NCBI RefSeq assembly: GCF_012295525.1
Contig: NZ_CP051167.1
Span: 2,790,001-2,854,000 of the forward strand
Direction of reading: 5' to 3'
Length of the DNA: 64,000 bases
Source: Oxynema aestuarii AP17
Lineage (GTDB): Bacteria; Cyanobacteriota; Cyanobacteriia; Cyanobacteriales; Laspinemataceae
The notes beneath the pieces are model-generated. The model saw only the letters and a list, made by a program, of their open reading frames with translations, did not search any database and was not told the origin of the DNA. Position 1 is the stretch's first letter. Each line of letters starts with the position of its first letter. Below, piece after piece: positions 26,999-36,483 of the stretch. The translations under genes were made by a program, and so were the position numbers.

Positions 26999-27529
26999 AT
27001 GAATTATAAGTCTCGTAGTTCGACCTTAAAGCATTGGTTGAGTTGGGTAGCGTGCCTTCTGTTTTGGGTCGTGGGGATAGGCGCGATCGCCTCAATTAGC
27101 GTCGGCCATACTTCCAGTGCGTTCGCCCTCGATTACAACAAAGAAAATCTTGTCGGCATCGATTTTTCCGGTCGCGACTTGACCAGTTCCACCTTTACAA
27201 AAGCCAATCTTCGCAATAGCAATCTCAGTCATACGAACTTAAGTGGGGTGAGTTTATTTGCAGCAAATTTGCAAAATGCTAACCTCGAAGGAGCCGACCT
27301 GACCTTCGCTACTTTAGACACCGCGCGCCTAAATAATGCGAACCTCACGAATGCCAATTTAGAAGGAGCTTTTGCGTTTAATGCGCTCTTTAATGGGGCG
27401 ACGATTGACGGAGCCGATTTTACCGACGTTCTTTTACGCGAAGACGCTCATAAACTGTTGTGCGAGTTGGCGACGGGTACCAATCCCGTCACCGGGAGAA
27501 AAACGCGCGATACGCTCTATTGCGATTAG
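26999..27529 (+). CDS. Exported pentapeptide-repeat protein
   Basis: The 176-residue protein has a long signal peptide ([20 protein letters not shown], cleavage probably after SSAFA). Eighteen or so pentapeptide A(D/N)LxX units run from about 50 to 145 ([28 protein letters not shown]). The two C-terminal cysteines in LLCELATG and DTLYCD suit a disulfide in an oxidising compartment. Such small pentapeptide proteins occur in the thylakoid lumen of cyanobacteria and plants; molecular function is unknown. Confidence 0.87.
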   Translation: MNYKSRSSTLKHWLSWVACLLFWVVGIGAIASISVGHTSSAFALDYNKENLVGIDFSGRDLTSSTFTKANLRNSNLSHTNLSGVSLFAANLQNANLEGADLTFATLDTARLNNANLTNANLEGAFAFNALFNGATIDGADFTDVLLREDAHKLLCELATGTNPVTGRKTRDTLYCD

Positions 27530-27556
27530 TATTTTTAACTGACGTGAGCGAGAATT

Positions 27557-27583
27557 CCCCCATCTCAACGAACTAGATGGGGG
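27557..27583. terminator. Hairpin between convergent genes
   Basis: CCCCCATCT pairs with AGATGGGGG around a nine-base loop, 28 bases after the pentapeptide gene stop. There is no T run directly after it, so it may only stabilise the 3-prime end. Confidence 0.4.
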
Positions 27584-27684
27584 ATGAAAGAGAACTTAGA
27601 ACGAAGTTCGATCTTTTTCTCCTTTAAATGCATCTCTAAATCGATTTTTTTAGCTGCTTTTGCTGACAACGTAACGGGCGATCG

Positions 27685-29700
27685 CTAAATTTGCAATAAA
27701 TCGTTGAGGGAAACGTGACGCTGACTGTCGAGTTCTTGAATGCGAGTTTTTTCTTGATAGATTTGTTGTTGATATTCGAGACAGCGATCGGGATACCTAT
27801 TGTAATCCGTTTCCTGCCAAAGTTTGAGTAAATATCGATATCGCTTTTCGCACATGACGCGCTCGATACAGGCGATCGCCGCCTGAACCATTAACCGAGT
27901 ATTGAGAATATCGCGTTGGGTCTTTTCATCGAGATAGAACAGATGAGAAACTCCCCCAACTTGATTTTTATGTTGCTGAATTCGATCTTGTAAATCCGAA
28001 ATTAAACTATTATTCTCTCCTTCAGAAAATGGATTGGCAGAAGGGGACGATCTCCCCTCCAAGCTGCGCTCGATTTCTAAAATTTGCTGCCATAAAAAAC
28101 GGTGGTGGGAGAGACTAAACCCTAAATCTTTCTCTTCTAAAAAATTGACAATTTCGCGACGATGTTGGGGACAGTGTAAATAAATTCGCAATAACACTAA
28201 CTCCGCTTCTTCTAATAACTGGCGATCGCCCGGAGTGGGCAACATGAATGAAGCAGATTCAGACCCTTCTACAGGTTCTGACGAATCCGGTTCAGAAAGC
28301 AATGGAGGGCGATCGTTCTGGCGTTCGTCTTTGCGTTTTTTCCGCCAAAGTTTGCGGACTTGGGCGCGTAAATTTTGCGCCATCATCGAAATCAGTCGCC
28401 CGTCTCCCTGACTGAACAATTCCGCACAGTAAGAAATATAGTGAGTTCGGGTATTACCATCGGAAATTTTAGCCAGTAATTCCACCGTCCGTCCCGCGAC
28501 TTTTTGGAATTGGTCGGAACGGGATAAATCGTGGGTTGAAACCAGTTGTTCGATTTGCCATTCCAACCACAACGGGGCATTATTTAACAGTTGGCGATAG
28601 GGTTCGCAAGACCCGCTACTTTTGAGAAATTCATCCGCATCTTTTCCGTCGGGAATGCTGAGAATTCTCAGTTGAACTTGTCCGCGATAAGCTAAATCCC
28701 CGATTTCGCCGATCGCCCGTTCCGCCGCCTTGATCCCCGCCGCATCCGCATCGAAATTGAACACCACTTGTTTCGAGTCGGTATAGCGCAATAACAGGCG
28801 TACTTGGTCTACACTGAGGGCAGTTCCCAAGGAAGCCACTGCATTTTCAATTCCGGCGCTGTGGAGGGCGATCGCGTCAAAATAACCCTCGACGACGACG
28901 GCTTTATCTTCTTTAGAAATCGCCCCTTTTGCCTTGTCTAAAGCAAATAGGGTTTTTCCTTTATCGAATAGTTCAGTTTCCGGAGAATTGAGATATTTTG
29001 GTTGTTCGTCACCCAACGTTCTGCCGCCAAAACCGATAACGCGGCCTTGAATATCGTGGATGGGAATCATCAGGCGATCGCGGAAGCGATCGTAATAGCC
29101 ACCGCCAGATTTTCGCGGTAAAATTAAACCCGCTTCCTCGACTAATTTAATGCTGTAGCGTTTTTGTTCAACCAAATAACCGTACAAACTTTCCCATCCC
29201 GCCGGGGCATATCCCAAGCCGAAGCGATCGATCGTTGCGTCGCTTAATTGGCGTTGCGATCGCAGATAATTGAGGGCAGATTCTCCTTGAGATTGATGTA
29301 AAGCATGTTGATAAAAACTAGCGGCGATCGCCAAGATTTCATAAAGCTGTTCTCGTCGCGATAATTGCCGTTGTAACGCTTCTCTTTGTTCCGGTTCTAA
29401 GGTTTTAATCGGAACTTGATAGCGACGGGCTAAATCGAGAACGACATCTGCAAACGATCGCTTTCCCAACTCCATGAGAAAGGTAATGGCATTCCCTCCC
29501 GCCTGACAGCCAAAGCAGTAATACATCTGCTTGCTGGGACTGACCGTAAAACTCGGGGTTTTTTCGTCGTGAAACGGGCATAAACCCGCAAAATCTTTCC
29601 CCTGTTTCTTCAACACGACATGTTCCGATACGACATCGTAAATATCGGCGCGTTGCTTGACTTCCTCAATGGTATCGGGGTGGAGGCGGGGAACGTCCAT
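27685..29700 (-). CDS. dnaG: DNA primase
   Basis: DnaG makes RNA primers for replication. The 671 residues show the N-terminal zinc ribbon (Cys41, His44, Cys62, Cys65 in CPFHDEKTPSF and YYCFGC), the core with FGLGYAP and GGRTLGDEQPKYLNSPET, and the TOPRIM domain with VVEGYFDAIALHSAG and FNFDADAAG. The C-terminal helicase-interacting part is longer and Gln-rich. Its promoter region carries the heptamer repeat at 29717-29745, 17 bases before the start. Confidence 0.97.
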   Translation of the reverse strand: MDVPRLHPDTIEEVKQRADIYDVVSEHVVLKKQGKDFAGLCPFHDEKTPSFTVSPSKQMYYCFGCQAGGNAITFLMELGKRSFADVVLDLARRYQVPIKTLEPEQREALQRQLSRREQLYEILAIAASFYQHALHQSQGESALNYLRSQRQLSDATIDRFGLGYAPAGWESLYGYLVEQKRYSIKLVEEAGLILPRKSGGGYYDRFRDRLMIPIHDIQGRVIGFGGRTLGDEQPKYLNSPETELFDKGKTLFALDKAKGAISKEDKAVVVEGYFDAIALHSAGIENAVASLGTALSVDQVRLLLRYTDSKQVVFNFDADAAGIKAAERAIGEIGDLAYRGQVQLRILSIPDGKDADEFLKSSGSCEPYRQLLNNAPLWLEWQIEQLVSTHDLSRSDQFQKVAGRTVELLAKISDGNTRTHYISYCAELFSQGDGRLISMMAQNLRAQVRKLWRKKRKDERQNDRPPLLSEPDSSEPVEGSESASFMLPTPGDRQLLEEAELVLLRIYLHCPQHRREIVNFLEEKDLGFSLSHHRFLWQQILEIERSLEGRSSPSANPFSEGENNSLISDLQDRIQQHKNQVGGVSHLFYLDEKTQRDILNTRLMVQAAIACIERVMCEKRYRYLLKLWQETDYNRYPDRCLEYQQQIYQEKTRIQELDSQRHVSLNDLLQI

Positions 29701-29716
29701 GAAAGGGATTTAGCAG

Positions 29717-29745
29717 TTTAGATTATAGAGTTTAGATTTTAGATT
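29717..29745 (-). repeat. Heptamer repeat (TTTAGAT), degenerate
   Basis: Copies of TTTAGAT, the reverse complement of ATCTAAA, stand directly upstream of dnaG. They are the minus-strand version of the heptamer seen at 11367 and 37915. Confidence 0.65.
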
Positions 29746-29801
29746 AATTATAGCTTAATGAGTAGTGAGGGGATCATTGCCGAACCGATTATGACATTTA
29801 T

Positions 29802-30977
29802 TTATGTTTCTAAAATTTTGCGATAAACCTCGATCGTGCGGGTGGCGATCGCATCCCAACTATAATGTGTTTTGGCATAACTTTGACCCTGGGTTCCTCT
29901 CGTTTTACATTCAGACAAATTGCTTAACGCACTCTCTAAAGATTCGGTTAAACTGGCAATTTCTCCGTCACACACCCAACCCGCCCCAGCTTCGATAACA
30001 TCTTCCCAAATATAAACCCCTCGGGAAATACAAACCGCCGTTCCCGCCGCCATTGCTTCGGCTACGGCAATGCCAAAATTCTCGTAATAAGACGGCAAAA
30101 TAAATAAATCGGCGCTTTGTAATAAAGCCGTTTTAAACTCCCCACTGACAAATCCGGGAATCGTCGTATATTCCGCTAAAGGAGACTGTTGCAATCGGGT
30201 TTTAATTTTGGTTTCGTAGGCGGGATCTTGAGGGTTACTCCCCGCTAAAACGAAGTGAAAGGATCGACCGCTATTTAATAAGTTTTCTAGGGCAGGAATG
30301 AGTAAATCTAAGCCTTTTTTCGGTTCGATTCGCGAGAGAAATAATAATAACGGGCGATCCGGTGGAATCTGCAACTGTTGGCGGACGGCTGCCTCCGAGA
30401 GTTCCGTCGGGGCTAAATTGACGCCTAGCGGCACGATAATATCGGGCGTATTAACGCCAAATTTATTAGAAATTTTTGCTTCTTGCTGGCTTGTAAAGTG
30501 GATTGCACTTGCTCCAGCAAGGTTTCCGCGCTCCCACAGGGTGGTGTAAAGCTGTTTGAGAGCTGCTTTTTTGCGTAAATCCGCCGGATCTAACGTGCCG
30601 AGGGGACGCAAGATATAGGGTAACTGGCGGCGTCGGGCGATGGTGGCGGCGCCGGAGATGACCGGGGAAAAGAGGGCGTGGAGGTGGGCGAGGTCGAAAT
30701 CCCGGGCGTGGCGATCGAGCCATCCGAGCAAGTCTAACGAAAATTTGTAGCGACGAAAAGGGGAACAGTTAAAATAGCGAACTTGGTATCCATCCTCGTC
30801 TATAGGTCTGTCTAAGGGAACGTCGAGAGGGGGTTGACCGACATCGCCGTTTGCATTGGTGGTCAGGACGGTGACCTCAACCCCGCGACGCGCCAATGCG
30901 GCGGACAAACCCCGCACCATTTGACTCGGACCGCCGTAAACGAGGGCGATGGAGGGGATGATTTGCAAGATTTTCAT
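29802..30977 (-). CDS. hpsP: Glycosyltransferase family 4, HpsP-like
   Basis: The 391-residue enzyme is a GT-B fold retaining glycosyltransferase. Features are the N-terminal MKILQIIPSIALVYGGPSQM, a donor-site segment FLSRIEPKKGLDLLIPAL, and the late PSYYENFGIAVAEAMAAGTA (the E-x7-E-type donor motif). It is the last of three glycosyltransferase genes in a row on the minus strand. The order GT2-GT4-GT4 and the sequence feel match hpsN-hpsO-hpsP of hormogonium polysaccharide synthesis, a sugar needed for gliding in filamentous cyanobacteria. The family letter is from memory; the GT4 call is firm. Confidence 0.85.
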   Translation of the reverse strand: MKILQIIPSIALVYGGPSQMVRGLSAALARRGVEVTVLTTNANGDVGQPPLDVPLDRPIDEDGYQVRYFNCSPFRRYKFSLDLLGWLDRHARDFDLAHLHALFSPVISGAATIARRRQLPYILRPLGTLDPADLRKKAALKQLYTTLWERGNLAGASAIHFTSQQEAKISNKFGVNTPDIIVPLGVNLAPTELSEAAVRQQLQIPPDRPLLLFLSRIEPKKGLDLLIPALENLLNSGRSFHFVLAGSNPQDPAYETKIKTRLQQSPLAEYTTIPGFVSGEFKTALLQSADLFILPSYYENFGIAVAEAMAAGTAVCISRGVYIWEDVIEAGAGWVCDGEIASLTESLESALSNLSECKTRGTQGQSYAKTHYSWDAIATRTIEVYRKILET

Positions 30978-31048
30978 AAAATTTTGGGAAACACTGGAAA
31001 TACTAGAGGCATTTTGCAGGGGATTGAGGAGAAAATTGGGCGATCGCG

Positions 31049-32221
31049 TTATTTTTTAATCAGTTCTCGATAAAAACTTAAAAGATGTTTGGCTAAGGCT
31101 TCATTGGTGTAGTTTTCCATGGCCCGTTTGTAACCGCGTTTGGCGATTAAGTGGGCGACTTCTGGTTTTTCAATTGGCAGGCGTAAGGAATCGCGTAAAG
31201 CTTTGATATCTTTCTCGGGAAATACTAAACCCGCTTCTTCGATCACGTGGGGAATTTCGCCGGAGTTGGAACCGATAACGGGGACTTGACACGCCATTGC
31301 TTCGATGAGAACGTGACCGAATTGTTCTTTCCAGCCGACGGCGGTTAAGGTTTGGAATTTATAGCTAGTTTCTGAGGGTAAAACTAAAACATCCATGCTA
31401 TTAATATAGTCGGGGACGCGATCGTGGGGGACGCTTTCGACTAAAATTAATCGATCTTCGATTTTTAGGTCTTTGGCGGTGGCTAAGAGTTTCTCTTTCA
31501 TCGGCCCGCGCCCTAATAATAGCAGTTTCCAGTTTTGGGTAGGCAAACAAGCTGCCGCCGAGAGGAGGGTAAATAATCCTTTTTCTTCGACAAAACGACC
31601 GACAAACCCGATCGCAAATTCATCGTCGGCGATTTGGAGTTTCCGGCGCAGTTCCGGTTGAGGTTTGGGGCAGAAAAGATCGGGATCGACGCCAAGTTGG
31701 GGCATGATTTTAATGGCGCCTCGGTAACCGCGATCGCGCAGAATATCGGCCCCGTCTTGATTGCCGACAATCAATCCGTCGGTATGGCGGAGGTTGTATT
31801 CTTCCAGCCAAGAAATGGGCCATTTGAGGGTATAAGGTAAATTCCACCAGGTAAAAAAGCAGTTTTTCGCCTGAAGTCCGAGGAACTGATTGAGGAGAAT
31901 TAATTGGGTGTAAGCGAGGGCGCGCGATCCTTGTTCGACTTGAATGATATCGGGGCGAAAGTCGCGCAATAATTCGATCAGATCCCAGCCAAAGGTGAGT
32001 AATCCTTGGTGATTTTGGCTGAAGTTGGAAACGGGGACGACTTTAAAGGATCCTTCGTCTATAAATTCGCTAATAATGGTTTGGTTTTGAACTCCGCCGG
32101 GTCGCCATTTGCGAGGGACGACGACGGTGACTTCGAGATCGGGTTCGAGTTTGGCTAAGGCGCGCAGTTTTTCGCGGTTGAGATCGACGATATAGGTGTG
32201 GCTGGCGACTAAAATTTTCAT
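31049..32221 (-). CDS. hpsO: Glycosyltransferase family 4, HpsO-like
   Basis: The 390-residue protein is a GT4 enzyme. The start MKILVASHTYIVDLNREKLR and the WRPGGVQNQ and NFSQNHQGLLTFG segments match the hormogonium polysaccharide glycosyltransferase HpsO as I know it. The donor-site motif is FVGRFVEEKG with later EQFGHVLIEAMACQVPVIGS. It is soluble or peripherally membrane bound. It lies 71 bases upstream of the HpsP-like gene on the same strand and downstream of the GT2 gene, so the three probably form one transcript. Confidence 0.88.
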   Translation of the reverse strand: MKILVASHTYIVDLNREKLRALAKLEPDLEVTVVVPRKWRPGGVQNQTIISEFIDEGSFKVVPVSNFSQNHQGLLTFGWDLIELLRDFRPDIIQVEQGSRALAYTQLILLNQFLGLQAKNCFFTWWNLPYTLKWPISWLEEYNLRHTDGLIVGNQDGADILRDRGYRGAIKIMPQLGVDPDLFCPKPQPELRRKLQIADDEFAIGFVGRFVEEKGLFTLLSAAACLPTQNWKLLLLGRGPMKEKLLATAKDLKIEDRLILVESVPHDRVPDYINSMDVLVLPSETSYKFQTLTAVGWKEQFGHVLIEAMACQVPVIGSNSGEIPHVIEEAGLVFPEKDIKALRDSLRLPIEKPEVAHLIAKRGYKRAMENYTNEALAKHLLSFYRELIKK

Positions 32222-32298
32222 TGCTTTTTCATTGCTTAAAAATATAAAGCTAATAAAATCAGAAATACTATCAACCGCTCATTTGTTCTGAAAAAATA

Positions 32299-33297
32299 CT
32301 ATTTTTGCCGTTCGATCGCCCGATACAGTTCGTCTTTTTGACTGTAAATTTGGCCGTCATTCCAGCTCGATCGCGCCAGGGTGTTTAAGGCGTTGAAAAA
32401 GCCGAGAAAGTAAAACCAACCGCGCACGAGGGTTTTGGTGGGGGAAGGGCTTTTGTTACAAGGGGGATGACCGAGAACGTGACAGTCGAACAGTTTGGCG
32501 AAGAAGCGGCTGCATTCGCCGGGGGTGAGGTTTTTTAAGCCCATTAAAAAGTGATTGTGATAAAAGGTGAATTGATATTGGAGCGATCGCGTGCTGATGT
32601 CGTGACAGCCTCCGGTTTCTTCGCCTAAATGAACGAGGTGGGCGTCGGGGTCGTACCAAATTTTATATCCAGTTTTTCGCAAGCGCAGACAAAAGTCGGA
32701 TTCTTCGCGAACGGCACTCCCTTGAAAGCGTTCGTCGAAGTACAAGCCGTGTTTGTCAAAAATGTCGCGGCGAAATGACATGTTGCAGCCGCGAACGGAG
32801 AGGACTTGTTGGGCTTTTGTGGTATGAACTAAATCGATATAATACCAAGCGATCCCGGGGTCCATCGCTTCGGGGGGCAGGTCTTCTAAGGTTAAAGTGC
32901 CGCCGGAATCGGTGAGTTTCATGCGGTCGAAAACTCGTCCGGCGATCGCCCCAATTTCGGGTTTTTCGAGATAGTTTTTAGCATGAGCTTGTAAGAAGCC
33001 GTCGGGGAGTTGGACGTCGTCGTCGAGGAATAAAATCAGCTCGCCTCGGGCGCGGCGGACGGCGTAGTTACGGGCGCCGGGAAGGCTGGCCCAGTTGACA
33101 CGAAACCAGCGTATTTGTTGGGAATCGGCGAGGTGTTCGAGGTAGGTTTGGGTTTCGCTTCGATGTTCGGCAGTTTGATCGATGACGAGGACTTCAAAAT
33201 CGGGATAATCTTGTTTGAGAATGTCGGCGAGGCTATCGCGCAAGGCGTCTTCGCGGTTGTAGGTGGGGACGATGACGGAGAGAGAAGGCCAGGTCAT
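32299..33297 (-). CDS. hpsN: Glycosyltransferase family 2, HpsN-like
   Basis: From ATG 33297 the protein has 332 residues, starting MTWPSLSVIVPTYNREDALR, the nucleotide-sugar site of inverting GT-A enzymes. The DxD-type motif is LILFLDDDVQLP, and the acceptor/base region is REESDFCLRLRKTGYKIWYD. The frame is open to 33609, but the extra 104 residues are Pro/Arg-rich shadow of the divergent trm1 gene. It is first in the hpsN-O-P-like operon. Its start is only 36 bases from the trm1 start, so promoters must overlap coding DNA. Confidence 0.87.
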   Translation of the reverse strand: MTWPSLSVIVPTYNREDALRDSLADILKQDYPDFEVLVIDQTAEHRSETQTYLEHLADSQQIRWFRVNWASLPGARNYAVRRARGELILFLDDDVQLPDGFLQAHAKNYLEKPEIGAIAGRVFDRMKLTDSGGTLTLEDLPPEAMDPGIAWYYIDLVHTTKAQQVLSVRGCNMSFRRDIFDKHGLYFDERFQGSAVREESDFCLRLRKTGYKIWYDPDAHLVHLGEETGGCHDISTRSLQYQFTFYHNHFLMGLKNLTPGECSRFFAKLFDCHVLGHPPCNKSPSPTKTLVRGWFYFLGFFNALNTLARSSWNDGQIYSQKDELYRAIERQK

Positions 33298-33333
33298 AAG
33301 AGGTTGAACGGATCGCAGGTGAAGGGAATGGGT

Positions 33334-34485
33334 ATGACTCCAGAGTACCCCGGGAGGACGGGCGATCGCACGGGCGATCGCTGGCAAGGGGAAGGACGGG
33401 CGCGGTTTCGGGTGGGTGAGGCGTTTTACCGTCGCGAAACGGAGACGGCGCGGGATTTGGGGGTGTTGGCGGCGGCGATTTACCGCCGGGAACGGGGACA
33501 GTTGCGGGTTCTCGACGCGATGGCGGGGTGCGGGGTGCGATCGCTGCGCTACTATCTCGAAAGTGGGGCGGATTGGCTGTGGGTGAATGAGGGCAATCCG
33601 GAACTGCACGAGGTCTTGCGCGACAATTTAGAAGTGACGATCCCGGGCGATCGCTACGAGCTCGTCCACGAAGAGGCGAATCGCTTATTTTTGCAATGTT
33701 ACGCCGATCGCGACTACTACGATTTACTCGATATTGACGCTTTCGGGTCCGGGGCGCCCTTCATCAGTACCAGTTTGTGGGCGGCCCGCTTGGGAGGCTT
33801 GATTTATCTCACCAGTACCGACGGGCGCACGATTTCGGGACGGGAACGGGAAAAAAGTTTGCGGGTTTACGGGGCTTACGCGCGCCATCATCCGGCGGTT
33901 CACGAACAGGGATTGCGCTTGTTGTTGGGCAGTTTGCAGCAACAGGCGGCGGCGAAGCAGTTCGGAATCGAGCCGATTTTTTCTTTATTTGGAGTGCAAA
34001 CTTATCGGGTGATGGTGCGCTTGGTGCCCGGGGAACGCCTGACGGAAGACAATTACGGTTGGTTGGGCTACTGTCACGAATGCGGGGAATTTCGGCGGGT
34101 GTCGTGGCGGACCTTGGCGGGGTCGAACTGTGGGGCGGACGGGTCGCGGTTGATTTTGAGCGGTCCGATGTGGTTGGGGGCGCTGCACGATCGCGCCGAA
34201 TTGGAGAAAATGGCGGTTTTGGCGGCGGATTGGGGCTGGACATCCCAGGTGGAGTTGCTCTCGGTGATGGCCCAGGAGGCGGATTTACCGCCGTATTTTT
34301 ACAAGTTATCGGAGATCGGACGGCGGGGGGGAGTGACCGAGTTGCCGAAACGCGATCGGGCGATCGCCTATTTGCAAGAACGGGGCTATCGTGCAGTGAA
34401 AACTCATATCGACGGGGAAGGGATCAAAACCGACGCGCCGTTGTCCGTTTGTATCGCGATCGCCCGTGCTTGTTCCCCCGCATAA
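33334..34485 (+). CDS. trm1: tRNA (guanine-N2)-dimethyltransferase Trm1
   Basis: Trm1 methylates G26 (and in some bacteria G27) of tRNA with SAM. I choose the ATG at 33334 because GAAGGGA lies seven bases upstream; ATG 33328 is the alternative. The 383 residues show FYRRETETARDLGVL, the SAM motif VLDAMAGCGVRSLRY, the catalytic DIDAFGSGAPFI, YLTSTDGRTISG, and a Cys pair in GYCHECGEFR. Trm1 is mainly eukaryotic and archaeal, with known members in Aquifex and cyanobacteria. It is divergent from the glycosyltransferase operon. Confidence 0.93.
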   Translation: MTPEYPGRTGDRTGDRWQGEGRARFRVGEAFYRRETETARDLGVLAAAIYRRERGQLRVLDAMAGCGVRSLRYYLESGADWLWVNEGNPELHEVLRDNLEVTIPGDRYELVHEEANRLFLQCYADRDYYDLLDIDAFGSGAPFISTSLWAARLGGLIYLTSTDGRTISGREREKSLRVYGAYARHHPAVHEQGLRLLLGSLQQQAAAKQFGIEPIFSLFGVQTYRVMVRLVPGERLTEDNYGWLGYCHECGEFRRVSWRTLAGSNCGADGSRLILSGPMWLGALHDRAELEKMAVLAADWGWTSQVELLSVMAQEADLPPYFYKLSEIGRRGGVTELPKRDRAIAYLQERGYRAVKTHIDGEGIKTDAPLSVCIAIARACSPA

Positions 34486-34851
34486 ATCTGCCGTCGAACC
34501 CGTGCGCGATCGGCTTTTTTCTGAGTGGAGAACACAAAATTTCACGGATGAAAATTGCTCAAATCTGCTACGCTAGGTAAAATCTAGCTTAAGTTTTTTC
34601 AAGACCGCAATAAATTTTAGACGTCTTTTTAACAAGACAGGTTTCAATTCTCCTCATTTTCTCGATAGGGGTAAAGCGATCGCGCTTCGGACCCGTGCCA
34701 ATTGACAGACGATTCGATCCCGCCTATTGAGAATCGTTAGGGCGCTTCCGGGCGATCGACGTTCGACCTTTACTCGAATCGGAAAAAGAGGTAATAAATC
34801 GCCGACCTGTCTGCATTGCCGACACAATTTTTATCGTTCGATTATCCTGCC
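34486..34851. other. Intergenic region trm1-guaA
   Basis: A small hairpin (GCTAG 34572-34576 with CTAGC 34584-34588) followed by AAGTTTTTTC may terminate trm1. The AT-rich part at 34600-34650 is a likely promoter region for guaA. I see no purine riboswitch core. Confidence 0.4.
34572..34599 (+). terminator. Weak terminator after trm1
   Basis: A five-pair stem GCTAG/CTAGC with a seven-base loop, then a T6 run at 34593-34599. Confidence 0.4.
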
Positions 34852-36483
34852 GTGAGTACCCAAATCCCAACTCAACAACCGCCACAAACGAAGAACATCG
34901 AGCAAACCGAACCGATCGCCTCCCTCGATCGCCAAATGCTCGTCATTCTCGATTTCGGTTCCCAATATTCGGAACTGATCGCCCGTCGCATTCGCGAAAC
35001 CCAGGTCTATTCCGAGGTTTTATCTTATCGCACCAGCGCCGAAAAATTACGCCAACTCAATCCCAAAGGGATTATCCTGTCCGGCGGACCGAATTCAGTT
35101 TACGACGAAGGCGCCCCCCACTGCGATCCCGAGATTTGGAAACTCGGGATTCCGGTCCTCGGGGTCTGCTACGGGATGCAACTGATGGTCCAGCAACTCG
35201 GCGGAACCGTCGAACGGGCCAAACGGGCCGAATATGGTAAAGCCGCGATCGCGATCGACGATCCGACGGACTTGTTAACCAATGTCGAAGATGGATCCAC
35301 CATGTGGATGAGTCACGGGGATTCGGCGATCGCCCTCCCGGAAGGCTTTGAAGTGTTGGCCCATACGGAGAACACTCCTTGTGCGGCGATCGCCCATCAC
35401 CAGAAAAAGCTCTACGGCGTCCAATTTCATCCCGAAGTCGTCCATTCTCAATGCGGTTTGGCCTTAATTCGCAACTTCGTCTATCACATTTGCGAGTGCG
35501 AACCGACCTGGACCACGGAAGCTTTTGTCGAAGAAGCGGTACGCGAAATCCGCGCCAAAGTGGGCGACAAACGGGTGTTGCTAGCCCTGTCCGGCGGCGT
35601 CGATTCCTCCACCCTCGCCTTTTTACTGCATCGGGCGATCGGCGACCAACTGACCTGCATGTTCATCGACCAAGGGTTCATGCGCAAGTACGAACCGGAA
35701 TATTTGGTCAAGTTATTTCAAGAACAATTCCACATCTGCGTTGAATACGTCAACGCCCGCGATCGCTTCCTCGCCCAACTCGAAGGCGTCACCGACCCGG
35801 AAGAAAAACGCAAGCGCATCGGTCACGAATTTATCCAAGTCTTCGAGGAAGAATCCAAACGCCTCGGCCCGTTCGATTATTTGGCCCAAGGTACCCTATA
35901 CCCCGACGTGATCGAATCGGCGGATACCAATATCGACCCGAAAACCGGGGAACGAGTCGCCGTTAAAATTAAAAGCCATCACAACGTCGGCGGATTACCG
36001 AAAGACCTGCGCTTCAAACTCGTCGAACCCCTACGCAAGTTATTTAAAGACGAAGTTCGCAAAGTCGGGCGCTCGATCGGCTTACCCGAAGAAATCGTGC
36101 GGCGCCACCCCTTCCCGGGGCCGGGTCTGGCGATTCGGATCCTCGGCGAAGTCACCGCCGAACGACTCAATATCTTACGAGACGCCGATTTTATCGTGCG
36201 CGACGAAATCAAGCGTCACGGGTTCTACCACGATTTATGGCAAGCGTTCGCGGTGTTGTTACCCATTCGCAGCGTCGGCGTCATGGGAGACAAGCGCACT
36301 TACGCCTATCCGATCGTCCTGCGTTGCGTGTCCAGTGAAGATGGGATGACGGCGGACTGGTCGCGGATTCCTTACGACCTGTTAGAAGTGATTTCCAACC
36401 GAATCGTCAACGAGGTCAAAGGGGTCAACCGCGTGGTGTACGACATCACCTCGAAGCCGCCGGGAACCATCGAGTGGGAGTAA
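34852..36483 (+). CDS. guaA: GMP synthase (glutamine-hydrolysing)
   Basis: GuaA converts XMP to GMP. The GTG at 34852 gives 543 residues starting with the usual cyanobacterial STQIPTQ lead; an in-frame TTG at 34816 would add 12. The N-terminal glutamine amidotransferase has [17 protein letters not shown], the nucleophile Cys in GVCYGMQ (Cys106) and the His-Glu of FHPEVVHS. The ATP-PPase domain has the P-loop ALSGGVDSS. The dimerisation domain ends KPPGTIEWE, the universal C-terminus. Confidence 0.97.
   Translation: MSTQIPTQQPPQTKNIEQTEPIASLDRQMLVILDFGSQYSELIARRIRETQVYSEVLSYRTSAEKLRQLNPKGIILSGGPNSVYDEGAPHCDPEIWKLGIPVLGVCYGMQLMVQQLGGTVERAKRAEYGKAAIAIDDPTDLLTNVEDGSTMWMSHGDSAIALPEGFEVLAHTENTPCAAIAHHQKKLYGVQFHPEVVHSQCGLALIRNFVYHICECEPTWTTEAFVEEAVREIRAKVGDKRVLLALSGGVDSSTLAFLLHRAIGDQLTCMFIDQGFMRKYEPEYLVKLFQEQFHICVEYVNARDRFLAQLEGVTDPEEKRKRIGHEFIQVFEEESKRLGPFDYLAQGTLYPDVIESADTNIDPKTGERVAVKIKSHHNVGGLPKDLRFKLVEPLRKLFKDEVRKVGRSIGLPEEIVRRHPFPGPGLAIRILGEVTAERLNILRDADFIVRDEIKRHGFYHDLWQAFAVLLPIRSVGVMGDKRTYAYPIVLRCVSSEDGMTADWSRIPYDLLEVISNRIVNEVKGVNRVVYDITSKPPGTIEWE

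Noticed and set aside
33298-33609. 104-residue N-terminal extension of the GT2 protein
   Set aside because: It is Pro/Arg-rich, overlaps trm1 on the other strand, and the nucleotide-sugar motif begins right after the ATG at 33297.
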